A stretch of 64,000 nt of DNA from positions 1,282,137 to 1,346,136 of the forward strand of contig NZ_CP046640.1 of the NCBI RefSeq assembly GCF_017751145.1, in the 5' to 3' direction. The translations under genes and the position numbers were made by a program. This document shows, piece by piece, positions 1-7,302 of the stretch (positions within the stretch are counted from its first letter, which is position 1; the number at the start of each line of letters is the position of its first letter). The notes under the pieces were generated by a model. It did not search any database, had not been told where the DNA came from, and saw only the letters and a program-made list of their open reading frames with translations. This DNA is from Iocasia fonsfrigidae (lineage in GTDB: Bacteria; Bacillota; Halanaerobiia; Halanaerobiales; DTU029).

Positions 1-26
1 TTATTTGGAAAAGGGGATGATTAAAA

Positions 27-539
27 ATGAAAGCAGGGGAACGGCGCAAAAAATTGATTTCAATGCTAAAAAATAGTAGTGAGCCTATTATAGGCTCAGA
101 TTTGGCCGAAAAGTTTGCTGTTAGTAGACAGGTAATTGTGCAGGATATTGCCCTTCTCAGGGCAGAGGGAGAAAAAATTCTAGCTACATCCCAGGGTTAT
201 CTTATTCCCGGTAATCAGTTAAACACTATAAAAAGGACTATTGCTTGTAGACACGATAATGAAGAGGTAGAAGATGAGTTGATGACCATTGTAAGTCATG
301 GGGCTAAGGTCAATGATGTAATAGTTGAACACCCTATTTATGGTGAGATAAGAGGGATTTTGATGATTCAATCTCCCTTTGATGTAGAAAAATTTATGCT
401 TAAATATAGAGAAAAAGAGGCAGCCCTACTGGCCTCTTTGACTGATGGAGTACATTTACACACAATAGAAGCTATTAATGAGAGTGTTATAAAACGTCTT
501 AAGAATGAACTCAGGGTAAAGGGTTATCTCTTAGAATAG
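27..539 (+). CDS. niaR: NiaR-type transcriptional repressor (HTH + 3H domain)
   Basis: A 170-residue DNA-binding repressor of the NiaR/YrxA family, which in Firmicutes senses niacin and represses NAD synthesis or niacin uptake genes. Residues 1-60 form an HTH_11 winged helix (RRKKLISMLK, then SDLAEKFAVSRQVIVQDI as recognition region). Residues about 70-168 are a 3H domain with the histidines H76, H91, H102 and the late pair H143/H145 (GVHLHTIEA) that bind metal in the family. The ATG at 27 has a clear ribosome binding site (aaggggatga). Length matches the family. An inverted repeat over a strong promoter 57 bp downstream of its stop suggests that the next two genes are its targets. Family assignment is firm; niacin as ligand is by family. 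Confidence 0.88.
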   Translation: MKAGERRKKLISMLKNSSEPIIGSDLAEKFAVSRQVIVQDIALLRAEGEKILATSQGYLIPGNQLNTIKRTIACRHDNEEVEDELMTIVSHGAKVNDVIVEHPIYGEIRGILMIQSPFDVEKFMLKYREKEAALLASLTDGVHLHTIEAINESVIKRLKNELRVKGYLLE

Positions 540-595
540 GATTAAACTGGTGCTGGACTGTAAAATTATTTGATATTTATTAAGTTATTTTTTAT

Positions 596-619
596 TGTCA
601 TGTGTAAAGACACTTGACA
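596..619. promoter_or_regulatory. Probable NiaR operator (inverted repeat)
   Basis: Two 10-bp arms, TGTCATGTGT and ACACTTGACA, flank a 4-bp spacer (aaag). Nine of ten positions are complementary. The right arm contains the -35 hexamer of the promoter that follows, so a bound repressor would exclude RNA polymerase. The adjacent upstream gene encodes a NiaR-type repressor, making it the natural binder. Assignment to NiaR is inferred from position and symmetry. Confidence 0.7.
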
Positions 620-642
620 TTACATACATAATTAAATATAAT
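614..642 (+). promoter_or_regulatory. Sigma-A promoter of the symporter operon
   Basis: TTGACA (614-619), a 17-bp spacer and TATAAT (637-642): both hexamers match the consensus perfectly. The 79-residue membrane protein gene starts 28 bp downstream of the -10 box. A promoter this strong would need repression, in line with the overlapping palindrome. Confidence 0.85.
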
Positions 643-669
643 TATTTTAAATAAATAGGAGGTGATTTT

Positions 670-909
670 ATGTCAGGTAAAAATAATAATACGAGGGTAT
701 CATCCAGGTCAAAGAGAAAAAGTCGCTTATCACATAAAAGATGGTTCTGGTTTATTTGTTTAAGTATATTAATTTTATCTGCTTATATTGTTCCTTATGT
801 TTTCCTGGGGGATATTGCCAGGATTACTGCTTCATTTTTGTACTGGACTTTGTTTGCTGTACTGGCAATCTTTTTTACTATTAGAATAATAAAAAATTGG
901 AGTGATTAA
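670..909 (+). CDS. Small membrane protein preceding symporter
   Basis: 79 residues with a basic, Ser/Arg-rich N-terminus (about 1-24) and two predicted membrane helices (about 25-47 and 50-72). Short two-helix proteins of the DUF3311 type often sit directly before sodium:solute symporters and are thought to be accessory subunits. The layout fits here: only 1 bp separates its stop from the symporter ATG at 911. The start has the ribosome binding site aggaggtgat. I infer the family from size, topology and context, not from a diagnostic motif. Confidence 0.7.
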   Translation: MSGKNNNTRVSSRSKRKSRLSHKRWFWFICLSILILSAYIVPYVFLGDIARITASFLYWTLFAVLAIFFTIRIIKNWSD

Positions 910-910
910 A

Positions 911-2389
911 ATGTCAGCAAGATATGTCTATCTGGCTATGTTTATTTATATTGTAATTGGCTGCTGGCTTGCATATGCTGCCCGTGTCGATATGAAAAAA
1001 GATATTATGGATTATTTTCTAGGTGGGAGATCTACCGGGGGGATTGTTGCTGCACTATCATACAGTGCAACTACTTATAGTGCTTTTATGATGGTTGGAC
1101 TGGTGGGTTTTACATATTCAGGTGGTGTTGGAGCTCTGGGGTTTGAGCTTGTTTATCTGGCTGGCTTATCATTAGTAGCCTTTTTTGGGCCCAGATTCTG
1201 GCTCCTGGGGAAAAAATACAGTTATATTTCACCGTATGAAATGTTAGCTGATCGGTATAATAATAAATGGATTTCTATTATATCTTCTTTCACTGCTTGT
1301 ATCTTTTTAATTCCTTATCTTTCGGTACAGCTAATGGGGGTTGGTTATTTAATGAACGGTCTATCAGATGGGGAAATTCCTTTTATGATTGGAGTACTGA
1401 TAGCAACTGTTTTGGCGATTGTCTGGGCCCTTGTTGCTGGTCTGCGTTCAGTAACCTGGACAGACTCATTACAATCTTTAATTATGATTATAGTTAGTGT
1501 TTTAGTCTTATTGTTTATTGTTTACAGCAGATTAGGCGGTTTTCTTAATTTTTTTGCTATACTTGAAAAAGATTTTCCAGAGTTTTTGTCTGTTCCTGGT
1601 CCTGGTTTTTTTAATTTCAAGACATTTCTTGGACTTACTCTACCCTGGTTTTTCTTTTCAATTTCGAATCCCCAGGTTAGTCAACGGCTATTTATTCCCG
1701 ATTCTTTGAGATCAATGAGGACTATGATTAAAGGTTTTCTGGTTTTTGGCTTTATTTATACCATGGTTTCAGTTTTCTGGGGTTTTACTGCTTTGATATT
1801 ACTGCCAGGTCTAGAGAGTGCAGATATGGCTACCCCTGTTTTACTGGGTTCCACTTATGTACCAGTAACGCTCGCCTTGTTCGCTATGGTTGGTATTACT
1901 GCAGCGGCTATTTCTACAATTGATTCTATTATGCTAACCTTGTCTTCCCTGGTATTGCGGGACTTATATCCAAAAAAGAATAGGGATCAAAAAAACAACC
2001 TGGATTTAGTAACTCCCAGGGTGATCATTATTTTAATAGCATTTCTAGGGTTTTTATTTGCCAGTCAGCAGTTTGATTTGATAGCAGCCCTGTCAGTGGC
2101 TTCTTCAGTAGGTTTACTGATAGTAGTTCCGACTATATTTGGTGCTTTTTTCTGGCGTAAATCTACTGCAGCAGGTTCTATTACCAGTCTTTTAAGTGGT
2201 TGTTTTACTGCCGTTTATCTACAGTTTACAGGATGGAGTCCCTGGGGTTATCCAGCAGGTGTCTGGACTTTAGTAATTAGTTCACTGACTTTTATAATTG
2301 TAAGTTTGCTGACAATTCCACCAGAGGAAAAGGCTGATGAACTACTAGATTATCTAGATAAAGAATTAAGCAAGCGGAATATACTATAA
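911..2389 (+). CDS. Sodium:solute symporter (SSS family), candidate niacin transporter
   Basis: An SSS-family secondary transporter of about 492 residues with roughly 13 hydrophobic segments, in the pantothenate/proline symporter-like branch (DYFLGGRSTGG in the first loop, QVSQRLF and the Ser/Thr-rich segment ISTIDSIMLTLSS typical of the family). I chose ATG 911 over the upstream GTG 902 because GGAG at 899-902 lies 8 nt before it. It forms an operon with the 79-residue protein, under the promoter whose -35 box is covered by the putative NiaR operator. The substrate cannot be read from sequence; nicotinate or a related vitamin is an inference from that regulation. Confidence 0.85.
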   Translation: MSARYVYLAMFIYIVIGCWLAYAARVDMKKDIMDYFLGGRSTGGIVAALSYSATTYSAFMMVGLVGFTYSGGVGALGFELVYLAGLSLVAFFGPRFWLLGKKYSYISPYEMLADRYNNKWISIISSFTACIFLIPYLSVQLMGVGYLMNGLSDGEIPFMIGVLIATVLAIVWALVAGLRSVTWTDSLQSLIMIIVSVLVLLFIVYSRLGGFLNFFAILEKDFPEFLSVPGPGFFNFKTFLGLTLPWFFFSISNPQVSQRLFIPDSLRSMRTMIKGFLVFGFIYTMVSVFWGFTALILLPGLESADMATPVLLGSTYVPVTLALFAMVGITAAAISTIDSIMLTLSSLVLRDLYPKKNRDQKNNLDLVTPRVIIILIAFLGFLFASQQFDLIAALSVASSVGLLIVVPTIFGAFFWRKSTAAGSITSLLSGCFTAVYLQFTGWSPWGYPAGVWTLVISSLTFIIVSLLTIPPEEKADELLDYLDKELSKRNIL

Positions 2390-2479
2390 ACCAGGTAATT
2401 GATTTGTTTTTTTTATAAATTTATGCAGGATTTTTTTTATAAAAGTTGAAGGTAATATATGGGTTTAAGTTAAATTGCA

Positions 2480-2728
2480 ATGTATTCTGGAATTTATAGA
2501 GGAGGGAGTTATATCAAGAAGATAGGTCAGGTAATACTGGGATTGAGTATCTTTTTATTGATTGGCACTGGGCTGTATTATTCCTTAAGTAGTATTTTTC
2601 AGGATTCTTCAATGCCGGTAGTGGTCAGGGTTGGAATAATAGGTGTAATACTGGGGCTGATTATTCTTCTTTATAGTTTAATAAAAGAAAGGATGGAGGA
2701 TCTTAAAGATGATAATAGTGAATACTAG
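2480..2728 (+). CDS. Small two-helix membrane protein
   Basis: Up to 82 residues with two hydrophobic stretches (about residues 16-36 and 47-66) and a charged C-terminus. I do not recognise a family. The ATG at 2480 lacks a convincing ribosome binding site, while a strong gaggaggg at about 2500 is not followed by an ATG, GTG or TTG at normal spacing; the true start is uncertain and may be a rare codon near 2513. Its last 20 bases overlap the next gene, so the two are probably translated together. Confidence 0.5.
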   Translation: MYSGIYRGGSYIKKIGQVILGLSIFLLIGTGLYYSLSSIFQDSSMPVVVRVGIIGVILGLIILLYSLIKERMEDLKDDNSEY

Positions 2729-3023
2729 TCAAATTGCTGGTAAAGAAATAAGTGAAGTCCTTGGTCTGGTCAGAGGAAATACTATTAGGGCACGTCATGT
2801 TGGGCAGGATATTATGGCAGGTCTAAGAAATATTGTAGGCGGTGAAGTAAAAGAATATACCCAGATGATTAGTGAGGCCAGGGAAGAAGCCCTGAAAAGG
2901 ATGGTATCTGAAGCTGAGAAATTAGAGGCAGATGCTGTTATTAATATTCGTTTTACTACTTCCCAGGTTATGGGTGGTGCAGCTGAAATACTTGCCTATG
3001 GCACAGCTGTCAAAATAGGTTGA
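2709..3023 (+). CDS. YbjQ/UPF0145 family heavy-metal-binding-like protein
   Basis: A 104-residue protein of the YbjQ (UPF0145) family: N-terminal TSQIAGKEISEVLGLVRGNT, central amphipathic helix with EAREEALKRM, and the closing pattern DAVINIRFTTSQVMGGAAEI...GTAVK. Members form pentameric barrels of unsettled function; some were named heavy-metal binding, but without biochemical proof. The ribosome binding site ggaggatc precedes ATG 2709. It overlaps the upstream small membrane protein gene, suggesting a functional pair, perhaps a membrane-tethered assembly. Confidence 0.85.
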   Translation: MIIVNTSQIAGKEISEVLGLVRGNTIRARHVGQDIMAGLRNIVGGEVKEYTQMISEAREEALKRMVSEAEKLEADAVINIRFTTSQVMGGAAEILAYGTAVKIG

Positions 3024-3029
3024 TTATTA

Positions 3030-3059
3030 ATTAAGTCTGGGTGGCGTAGCCATTTTGTT
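3030..3059. repeat. Short dispersed repeat unit, copy 1
   Basis: About 28 bp with the core TCTGGGTGGCGTAGCCA, containing the small inverted repeat TGGC/GCCA. A near copy occurs at 3411-3440 and a diverged one at 43806-43836. It flanks the larger palindromic element at 3106-3348. Confidence 0.65.
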
Positions 3060-3105
3060 CAAGTTTAGGAAACTATGCAATTTTTAAATTGTGGATAAAT
3101 TTAAA

Positions 3106-3348
3106 GGCCGACAAATATATTTGTTTCCCTTGTCGTGCACCACAGGTACTCCGTATTTAACTAGACCATACAAGAACAGTTTGAGGTTGCGCTACAGCGT
3201 CCTGCTTACGCTTACTGTCGAGAAATTGTCTTCCGGTTCACTGACTCTTCTTTTATTACGCATAGTTGAGTCAGCATCAGGCCATCGAGGCCAAGTTCCG
3301 TACCTCCAGCCAATTTCTAGAGTCGTACAACAAATATATTTGTCTGGC
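3106..3348. repeat. Structured dispersed repeat element, long copy
   Basis: A 243-bp non-coding element bounded by inverted ends (GGCCGACAAATATATTTGTT at the left; the right end, 3329-3348, reads as its near complement). Inside are the blocks TTGTCGTGCAC, CTTACTGTCGAGAAATTG and CAATTTCTAGAGTCGT, the last two forming a stem, plus an inner stem CTGACTC/GAGTCAG. The same blocks in the same order occur in a shorter element at 43661-43790. Composition is GC-richer than the surroundings. It behaves as a mobile, MITE- or REP-like repeat. An 86-codon open frame inside it is not a credible gene. Confidence 0.75.
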
Positions 3349-3410
3349 TAATAGTTTGTTGATTAACTATGTGTAATAAATAGTTGACTTAAGAAAGCTG
3401 ATATATTTGA

Positions 3411-3440
3411 TTAAGTTTGGGTGGCGAAGCCAATTTGTTG
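3411..3440. repeat. Short dispersed repeat unit, copy 2
   Basis: Near copy of the unit at 3030-3059 (core TTTGGGTGGCGAAGCCA), in direct orientation on the other side of the 243-bp structured repeat, so that the large element is bracketed by direct repeats. Confidence 0.65.
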
Positions 3441-3517
3441 ATCCTAAAGTTACTTATATCAGATAAATAATAAATACATATTAAGACACTTATAAAATAT
3501 AGAGGAGGTAATTAATT

Positions 3518-4156
3518 GTGTTAAAGTCCAAAAAAGAATATTACCGGATTAAGGGGAATGAGCTGATTAAGAATTTTAAGAAGAGGAATATAGAGGGCTA
3601 CTATTGTTCTACAGGAGAAGAAGCCGTCAAAAAGGCTCTGGAATTAATAAAAGAGGGTTCTACAGTATCCTGGGGTGGTTCAATGACTTTAGAGCAAATT
3701 GGTTTATTGGAGAAATTAAAGGAATCTAATCTAAAATTGTTGGATAGGAGTACTGCTGAAAATGCTGATGAAAGGGCAGAGATATATTATAAAACCTTTA
3801 ATTGCGATTATTTCTTAATGAGTTCAAATGCAATTACCCAGGATGGCAAATTAGTAAATATTGATGGGAATGGTAATAGGATAGCTGCCCTTATATATGG
3901 GCCCAAAAATGTTATTGTGATAGCAGGTATGAATAAAGTTACTAAAGATGAAGAGAGTGCAATGAAGCGTATAAGAAATTGTGCTTCACCGATAAATGCC
4001 ATCAGGCTGGAACAGAATACACCTTGTACTCAAACTGGTCACTGTCATGAGTGTTTAACAGAGGATTGTATTTGCTGTCAAATGCTGGTGACTAGAAAAT
4101 CAAGACATGACGGTCGTATAAAGGTAATACTTGTAGGTGAAGAACTGGGCTTTTAA
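3518..4156 (+). CDS. LUD-domain (LutC/YkgG-like) protein
   Basis: A 212-residue protein with a LUD (DUF162) fold related to LutC and the C-terminal domain of LutB of lactate utilisation. Visible signatures are the early VSWGGSMTLEQIGLLEKL region, the NIDGNGNRIAALIYGP segment and IVIAGMNKVTKDEESAMKRIR. The C-terminus has a Cys-rich stretch (CTQTGHCHECLTEDCICC) that could bind iron or zinc, common in stand-alone clostridial members. The GTG start at 3518 is preceded by gaggagg. No lutAB partners are nearby, so lactate oxidation cannot be claimed. A terminator follows directly. Confidence 0.85.
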   Translation: MLKSKKEYYRIKGNELIKNFKKRNIEGYYCSTGEEAVKKALELIKEGSTVSWGGSMTLEQIGLLEKLKESNLKLLDRSTAENADERAEIYYKTFNCDYFLMSSNAITQDGKLVNIDGNGNRIAALIYGPKNVIVIAGMNKVTKDEESAMKRIRNCASPINAIRLEQNTPCTQTGHCHECLTEDCICCQMLVTRKSRHDGRIKVILVGEELGF

Positions 4157-4175
4157 AAAACATATATTTTATAGT

Positions 4176-4208
4176 TCCCCGAAATGAGCAATTAGGCGGG
4201 GATTTTTT
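4176..4208 (+). terminator. Rho-independent terminator
   Basis: Stem TCCCCG/CGGGGA with a 15-nt loop followed by six T residues, 19 bp after the LUD-domain gene stop. Confidence 0.85.
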
Positions 4209-4267
4209 ATATATTATTATATGAAAGTTAAAATAAAAGAATTATTAAATAAGGCTCTTTCATAATA

Positions 4268-4445
4268 ACACTTTTGCATACTTGAATTGTTATCCAGACG
4301 ATTAAAACGGAGCAGAATTTAGTAAAGACAATTATGAAAAAGGCTGTTTTCCTGTTTGACCGTAGGGAGTTTAAAACAGCCCATAATTGGCTGGTACTAA
4401 ATTCGTTGCGGAGTTTTTGTGTGGGAACAATCAATTATGCAAGAC
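4268..4445 (+). ncRNA. Long bubble-containing hairpin, candidate 6S RNA
   Basis: About 178 nt folding into one long rod. The outer stem pairs 4271-4290 with 4429-4443 (ttgcata/tatgcaa and aattgtt/aacaat). Then comes a poorly paired central region (4294-4311 against 4409-4425), and an inner stem GAATTTAGTA (4315-4324) with TACTAAATTC (4395-4404), then ACAATTATG/CATAATTG and GGCTGTTTT (4342-4350)/AAAACAGCC (4374-4382). Size and closing stem, central bubble, apical stem order match bacterial 6S RNA. I could not find a strong promoter, and strand is uncertain because the rod is symmetrical. A MITE-type palindrome is the alternative. Confidence 0.45.
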
Positions 4446-4514
4446 GCTTAAATAAGTATTTCTTTAATTTAATAAATCAATAAAAAAAATTATAGGATCA
4501 TTTTTCTTTTTCTA

Positions 4515-4543
4515 TTGACATAATAATCTTTTTTTTGTAAAAT
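4515..4543 (+). promoter_or_regulatory. Promoter of the tetR-dehydratase operon
   Basis: TTGACA (4515-4520), 17-bp spacer, TAAAAT (4538-4543). It lies 83 bp upstream of the TetR-family gene start, and no other promoter is evident before the three downstream genes. Confidence 0.7.
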
Positions 4544-4625
4544 AAAAACTGAAAACACTAAATTGGTTTCCTTAATGAAGATGAACTTCTGTTCTGCTGT
4601 TTTTGCTGAGGAGGGGAAAATAATC

Positions 4626-5210
4626 ATGGGCGGCAAGACCAATAGAGAAAGAGAGCGAATTTTAGCAAAAGCCAGGGATTTATTTTTCTCTTATGGTTAT
4701 TCAAAGATAACGATGGATGAATTAGCTGCTGAGCTAAAGATGAGTAAAAAAACCATTTACAATATTTTTGCCAGTAAAAGGGACTTATTAGATGAGGTAA
4801 TAAGAAATCATTTTAAGGATATCAAGGAGGAAATAGAAACACAGTTAAATAAAGAAATGTCTTTTCAGGGGATGCTGAAAAGATTATTATTAATTATTAA
4901 TCAAAAGACATCATTAATTAATATTAGAGCACTTGATGATATTAAAAAAAACAGTCCTGATTCCTGGAAAATGATTAATAAATATCGGGAATCATTTTTA
5001 CAGACCCGTTTAAAAGAAATATTTCAAAAAGGGATTAAGGAAGGGGTTATTAAGGAGGGTATTCCACTTGAATTAATAGTACTGGTGACTATGAATTTAA
5101 TTCGCAATATTACACCACCTGAACTAATGGGTTTTCCATATTCTTTTGATCAGGTTTTAGAAATGATTATAGAAATAATTATTGAAGGTATTATTGTTAG
5201 AGAGGAGTAA
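4626..5210 (+). CDS. TetR/AcrR family transcriptional regulator
   Basis: A 194-residue regulator. The TetR_N helix-turn-helix spans about residues 9-55 (ILAKARDLFFSYGYSKITMDE, then AAELKMSKKTIYNIFASKRDLL), and the rest is an all-helical ligand domain with no recognisable specificity. The ATG at 4626 is preferred over upstream in-frame starts because GAGGAGGGG precedes it. It stops 5 bp before the dehydratase-like gene, so it is first in that operon and probably autoregulates it. Ligand unknown; an acyl-CoA or fatty acid would fit the neighbours but is inference. Confidence 0.9.
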   Translation: MGGKTNRERERILAKARDLFFSYGYSKITMDELAAELKMSKKTIYNIFASKRDLLDEVIRNHFKDIKEEIETQLNKEMSFQGMLKRLLLIINQKTSLINIRALDDIKKNSPDSWKMINKYRESFLQTRLKEIFQKGIKEGVIKEGIPLELIVLVTMNLIRNITPPELMGFPYSFDQVLEMIIEIIIEGIIVREE

Positions 5211-5215
5211 TATAT

Positions 5216-6196
5216 ATGAAGATAGGAGTACCACGGGCCTTGCTATATTATTATTATTTTCCCTTCTGGGAATCTTTTTTTAATAATCTTGGCTGTGAGC
5301 TAGTAGTTTCTGATAAAACGTCAGAAGTGTTGATTAATAGAGGGATAAAGAACTCTGTTTCTGAAATATGCGTGCCTATTAAGGTATATATCGGTCATGT
5401 ATTTAATTTACTTGATAAAGGTGTGGATTATATTTATGTTCCGAGGTTTATCAGTATTAAGAAAAATATAACCTTCTGTCCAAAATTTTTAGGTCTGCCT
5501 GATATGATTAGAAATTCACTCCAAGGAGTAGAGGGAAAGATTTTAAGTAATTATATTGAAGCCAGGAGTGATGATATTTCTAATTATAAAAATTATCTTG
5601 GTTTTATGGATAAGTTAGGGGTATCCCGTTCGACACTGAAAAATGCTGCTAAAAAAGCCCGTAAGGTCTGGCTGAATTTTCGTGAGAAAAGCAGGCAGGG
5701 TTTATTTATAGACCAGATTTTAAATGATAGAATAATTACTGGGGCAAGTAATAATGAGATTACAATAGGTGTTGTAGGTTATGTCTATAATGTCTATGAC
5801 CAGTTTATTAGTATGGATTTTATTGATCGACTAAGAGAGATGAAAGTAAATGTTTTGACTTTTGAAATGCTTGAGACTAAAAAGATTGAAGAGCAAGTGG
5901 GTAAATTTGCTAAAAAGATGTTCTGGGAGTTTACCAATAAATTACTTGGTGCGGGTTATCACTTTATCCATTCCCCTCAAGTAGATGGTATTATTCATAT
6001 AACTGCCTTTGGTTGTGGGCCAGATTCTATTTTAGGACCATTTCTGGATACAGAAGCCGAAGCCTTTAATAAACCTTTAATGAGACTGCGGATCGATGAG
6101 CAAACAGGTGAAAGTCATTTGATTACCAGAATAGAGGCCTTTACAGATATGATTAGGGCCAAAAAAGAAGAAGAGGAAGGGGGGAGTTTCAGGTGA
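5216..6196 (+). CDS. 2-hydroxyacyl-CoA dehydratase-like (DUF2229) subunit A
   Basis: A 326-residue protein opening with MKIGVPRALLYYYYFPFW, the start pattern of the DUF2229/HgdB-like proteins related to 2-hydroxyglutaryl-CoA dehydratase. Conserved cysteines that could hold an iron-sulfur cluster appear as SEICVP (Cys about 58), ITFCPK and AFGCGPDS (near 270). The closing RIDEQTGESHLITRIEAFTDMI is typical. It overlaps the next gene by 4 bp (GTGA). With the following dehydratase-like protein and activase it forms a split version of the large fused activase/dehydratase proteins widespread in anaerobes, whose substrate is not established. Confidence 0.8.
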   Translation: MKIGVPRALLYYYYFPFWESFFNNLGCELVVSDKTSEVLINRGIKNSVSEICVPIKVYIGHVFNLLDKGVDYIYVPRFISIKKNITFCPKFLGLPDMIRNSLQGVEGKILSNYIEARSDDISNYKNYLGFMDKLGVSRSTLKNAAKKARKVWLNFREKSRQGLFIDQILNDRIITGASNNEITIGVVGYVYNVYDQFISMDFIDRLREMKVNVLTFEMLETKKIEEQVGKFAKKMFWEFTNKLLGAGYHFIHSPQVDGIIHITAFGCGPDSILGPFLDTEAEAFNKPLMRLRIDEQTGESHLITRIEAFTDMIRAKKEEEEGGSFR

Positions 6197-7302
6197 AAAT
6201 AACTTTTCCACATATGGGGTCACCGTTAATTTATACTAAATTATTTGAATTACTTGGTCATGAGGTTATTGTTCCTCCCAAGCCTACCCAAAAAACTATC
6301 AATCTGGGGGTGAAATACAGCCCTGAATTTGCTTGTTTCCCTTTAAAGGTATTACTCGGTACCTATCTGGAAGCAATTGAGATGGGTGCAGATACTATTG
6401 TTTCCAGTGGTGGGAATGGCCCCTGTAGGGCCGGTTACTATGGGGAAGTACATCAAAGATTAATAAGGAATATGGGTTTAGATATTGATTTTATCATTTT
6501 TGATGAACTAAAGAGGGATTATAAAGGATTTATTAATAAATTAAAGAAGTTAAAGGGTCAACATTCCTGGTTTGACTTATATAAAATTGTAAAGACTGCG
6601 TATAAAATGGCTGTCTCAACTGATAAGGTAAAAAAGTTTATTGAACACAAACGGCCTTATATAAGTGATAAAAAGAAATTAAACAAGGTTAAACTTGCTA
6701 TTGAGGATCAATACAGGGAAATAAAGACAGAGCAAGATATAGTCAGGGTTGAAGAATATGCCTTTAAAATACTGAAAGGTCTCGATATTGAGGAAAAAAC
6801 AGGAGCTGAGAAATTAAAGATAGGTATAGTGGGAGAGATTTATGTTGTTATGGAATCAGGTATCAATTTTAACCTGGCTGAGTTGTTAAATGATTTTGGG
6901 GTTGAAGTAGAGATGTCCCATTATATTTCAGAATGGATACAGGAGAATTTAATTCCCTTTGTTTCCCATGAAAAAGAGATTATGAAAAAAGCTGAAGACT
7001 ATATTGAAACAATTATTGGCGGACATGCCAAACAGAATGTTGGTCATATTGTTGATTATAAAGAACGGGGATTTGATGGTATAGTTCATTTGAAACCATT
7101 TGGCTGTCTACCGGAACTGGTTACCCAGAGTATCTTAGATAAAATCTCTGATGACCTGGATTTACCTATTTTATCCCTTTCTATAGACGAGCAGATGGCA
7201 ACTGCTAATGTTATGACAAGGATTGAGGCCTTTATAGATATGATTAAACAAAAAAAATACAAAAGGAGTAGTGACCATGAAAGACATGTATTTGGGTATT
7301 GA
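6193..7302 (+). CDS. 2-hydroxyacyl-CoA dehydratase-like (DUF2229) subunit B
   Basis: A 369-residue paralogue of the upstream protein. It starts with MKITFPHMGSPLIYTKLFELLGH on a GTG overlapping the upstream stop. Candidate cluster ligands are PEFACFP, GNGPCRAGYYGE and KPFGCLPEL; the C-terminus again has SIDEQMATANVMTRIEAFIDMI, the mark shared with its partner. The two proteins probably form a heterodimer like HgdA/HgdB that accepts an electron from the activase encoded next. A redox or dehydratase role is inferred from family; the true substrate is unknown. Confidence 0.8.
   Translation: MKITFPHMGSPLIYTKLFELLGHEVIVPPKPTQKTINLGVKYSPEFACFPLKVLLGTYLEAIEMGADTIVSSGGNGPCRAGYYGEVHQRLIRNMGLDIDFIIFDELKRDYKGFINKLKKLKGQHSWFDLYKIVKTAYKMAVSTDKVKKFIEHKRPYISDKKKLNKVKLAIEDQYREIKTEQDIVRVEEYAFKILKGLDIEEKTGAEKLKIGIVGEIYVVMESGINFNLAELLNDFGVEVEMSHYISEWIQENLIPFVSHEKEIMKKAEDYIETIIGGHAKQNVGHIVDYKERGFDGIVHLKPFGCLPELVTQSILDKISDDLDLPILSLSIDEQMATANVMTRIEAFIDMIKQKKYKRSSDHERHVFGY

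Noticed and set aside
3091-3351. An 86-codon open frame inside the structured repeat
   Set aside because: It lies wholly within a palindromic repeat with a second copy at 43661 that lacks the frame; no ribosome binding site and no protein-like composition.
4228-4434. Minus-strand 68-codon frame
   Set aside because: It runs through the long hairpin proposed as 6S RNA; composition is not protein-like.
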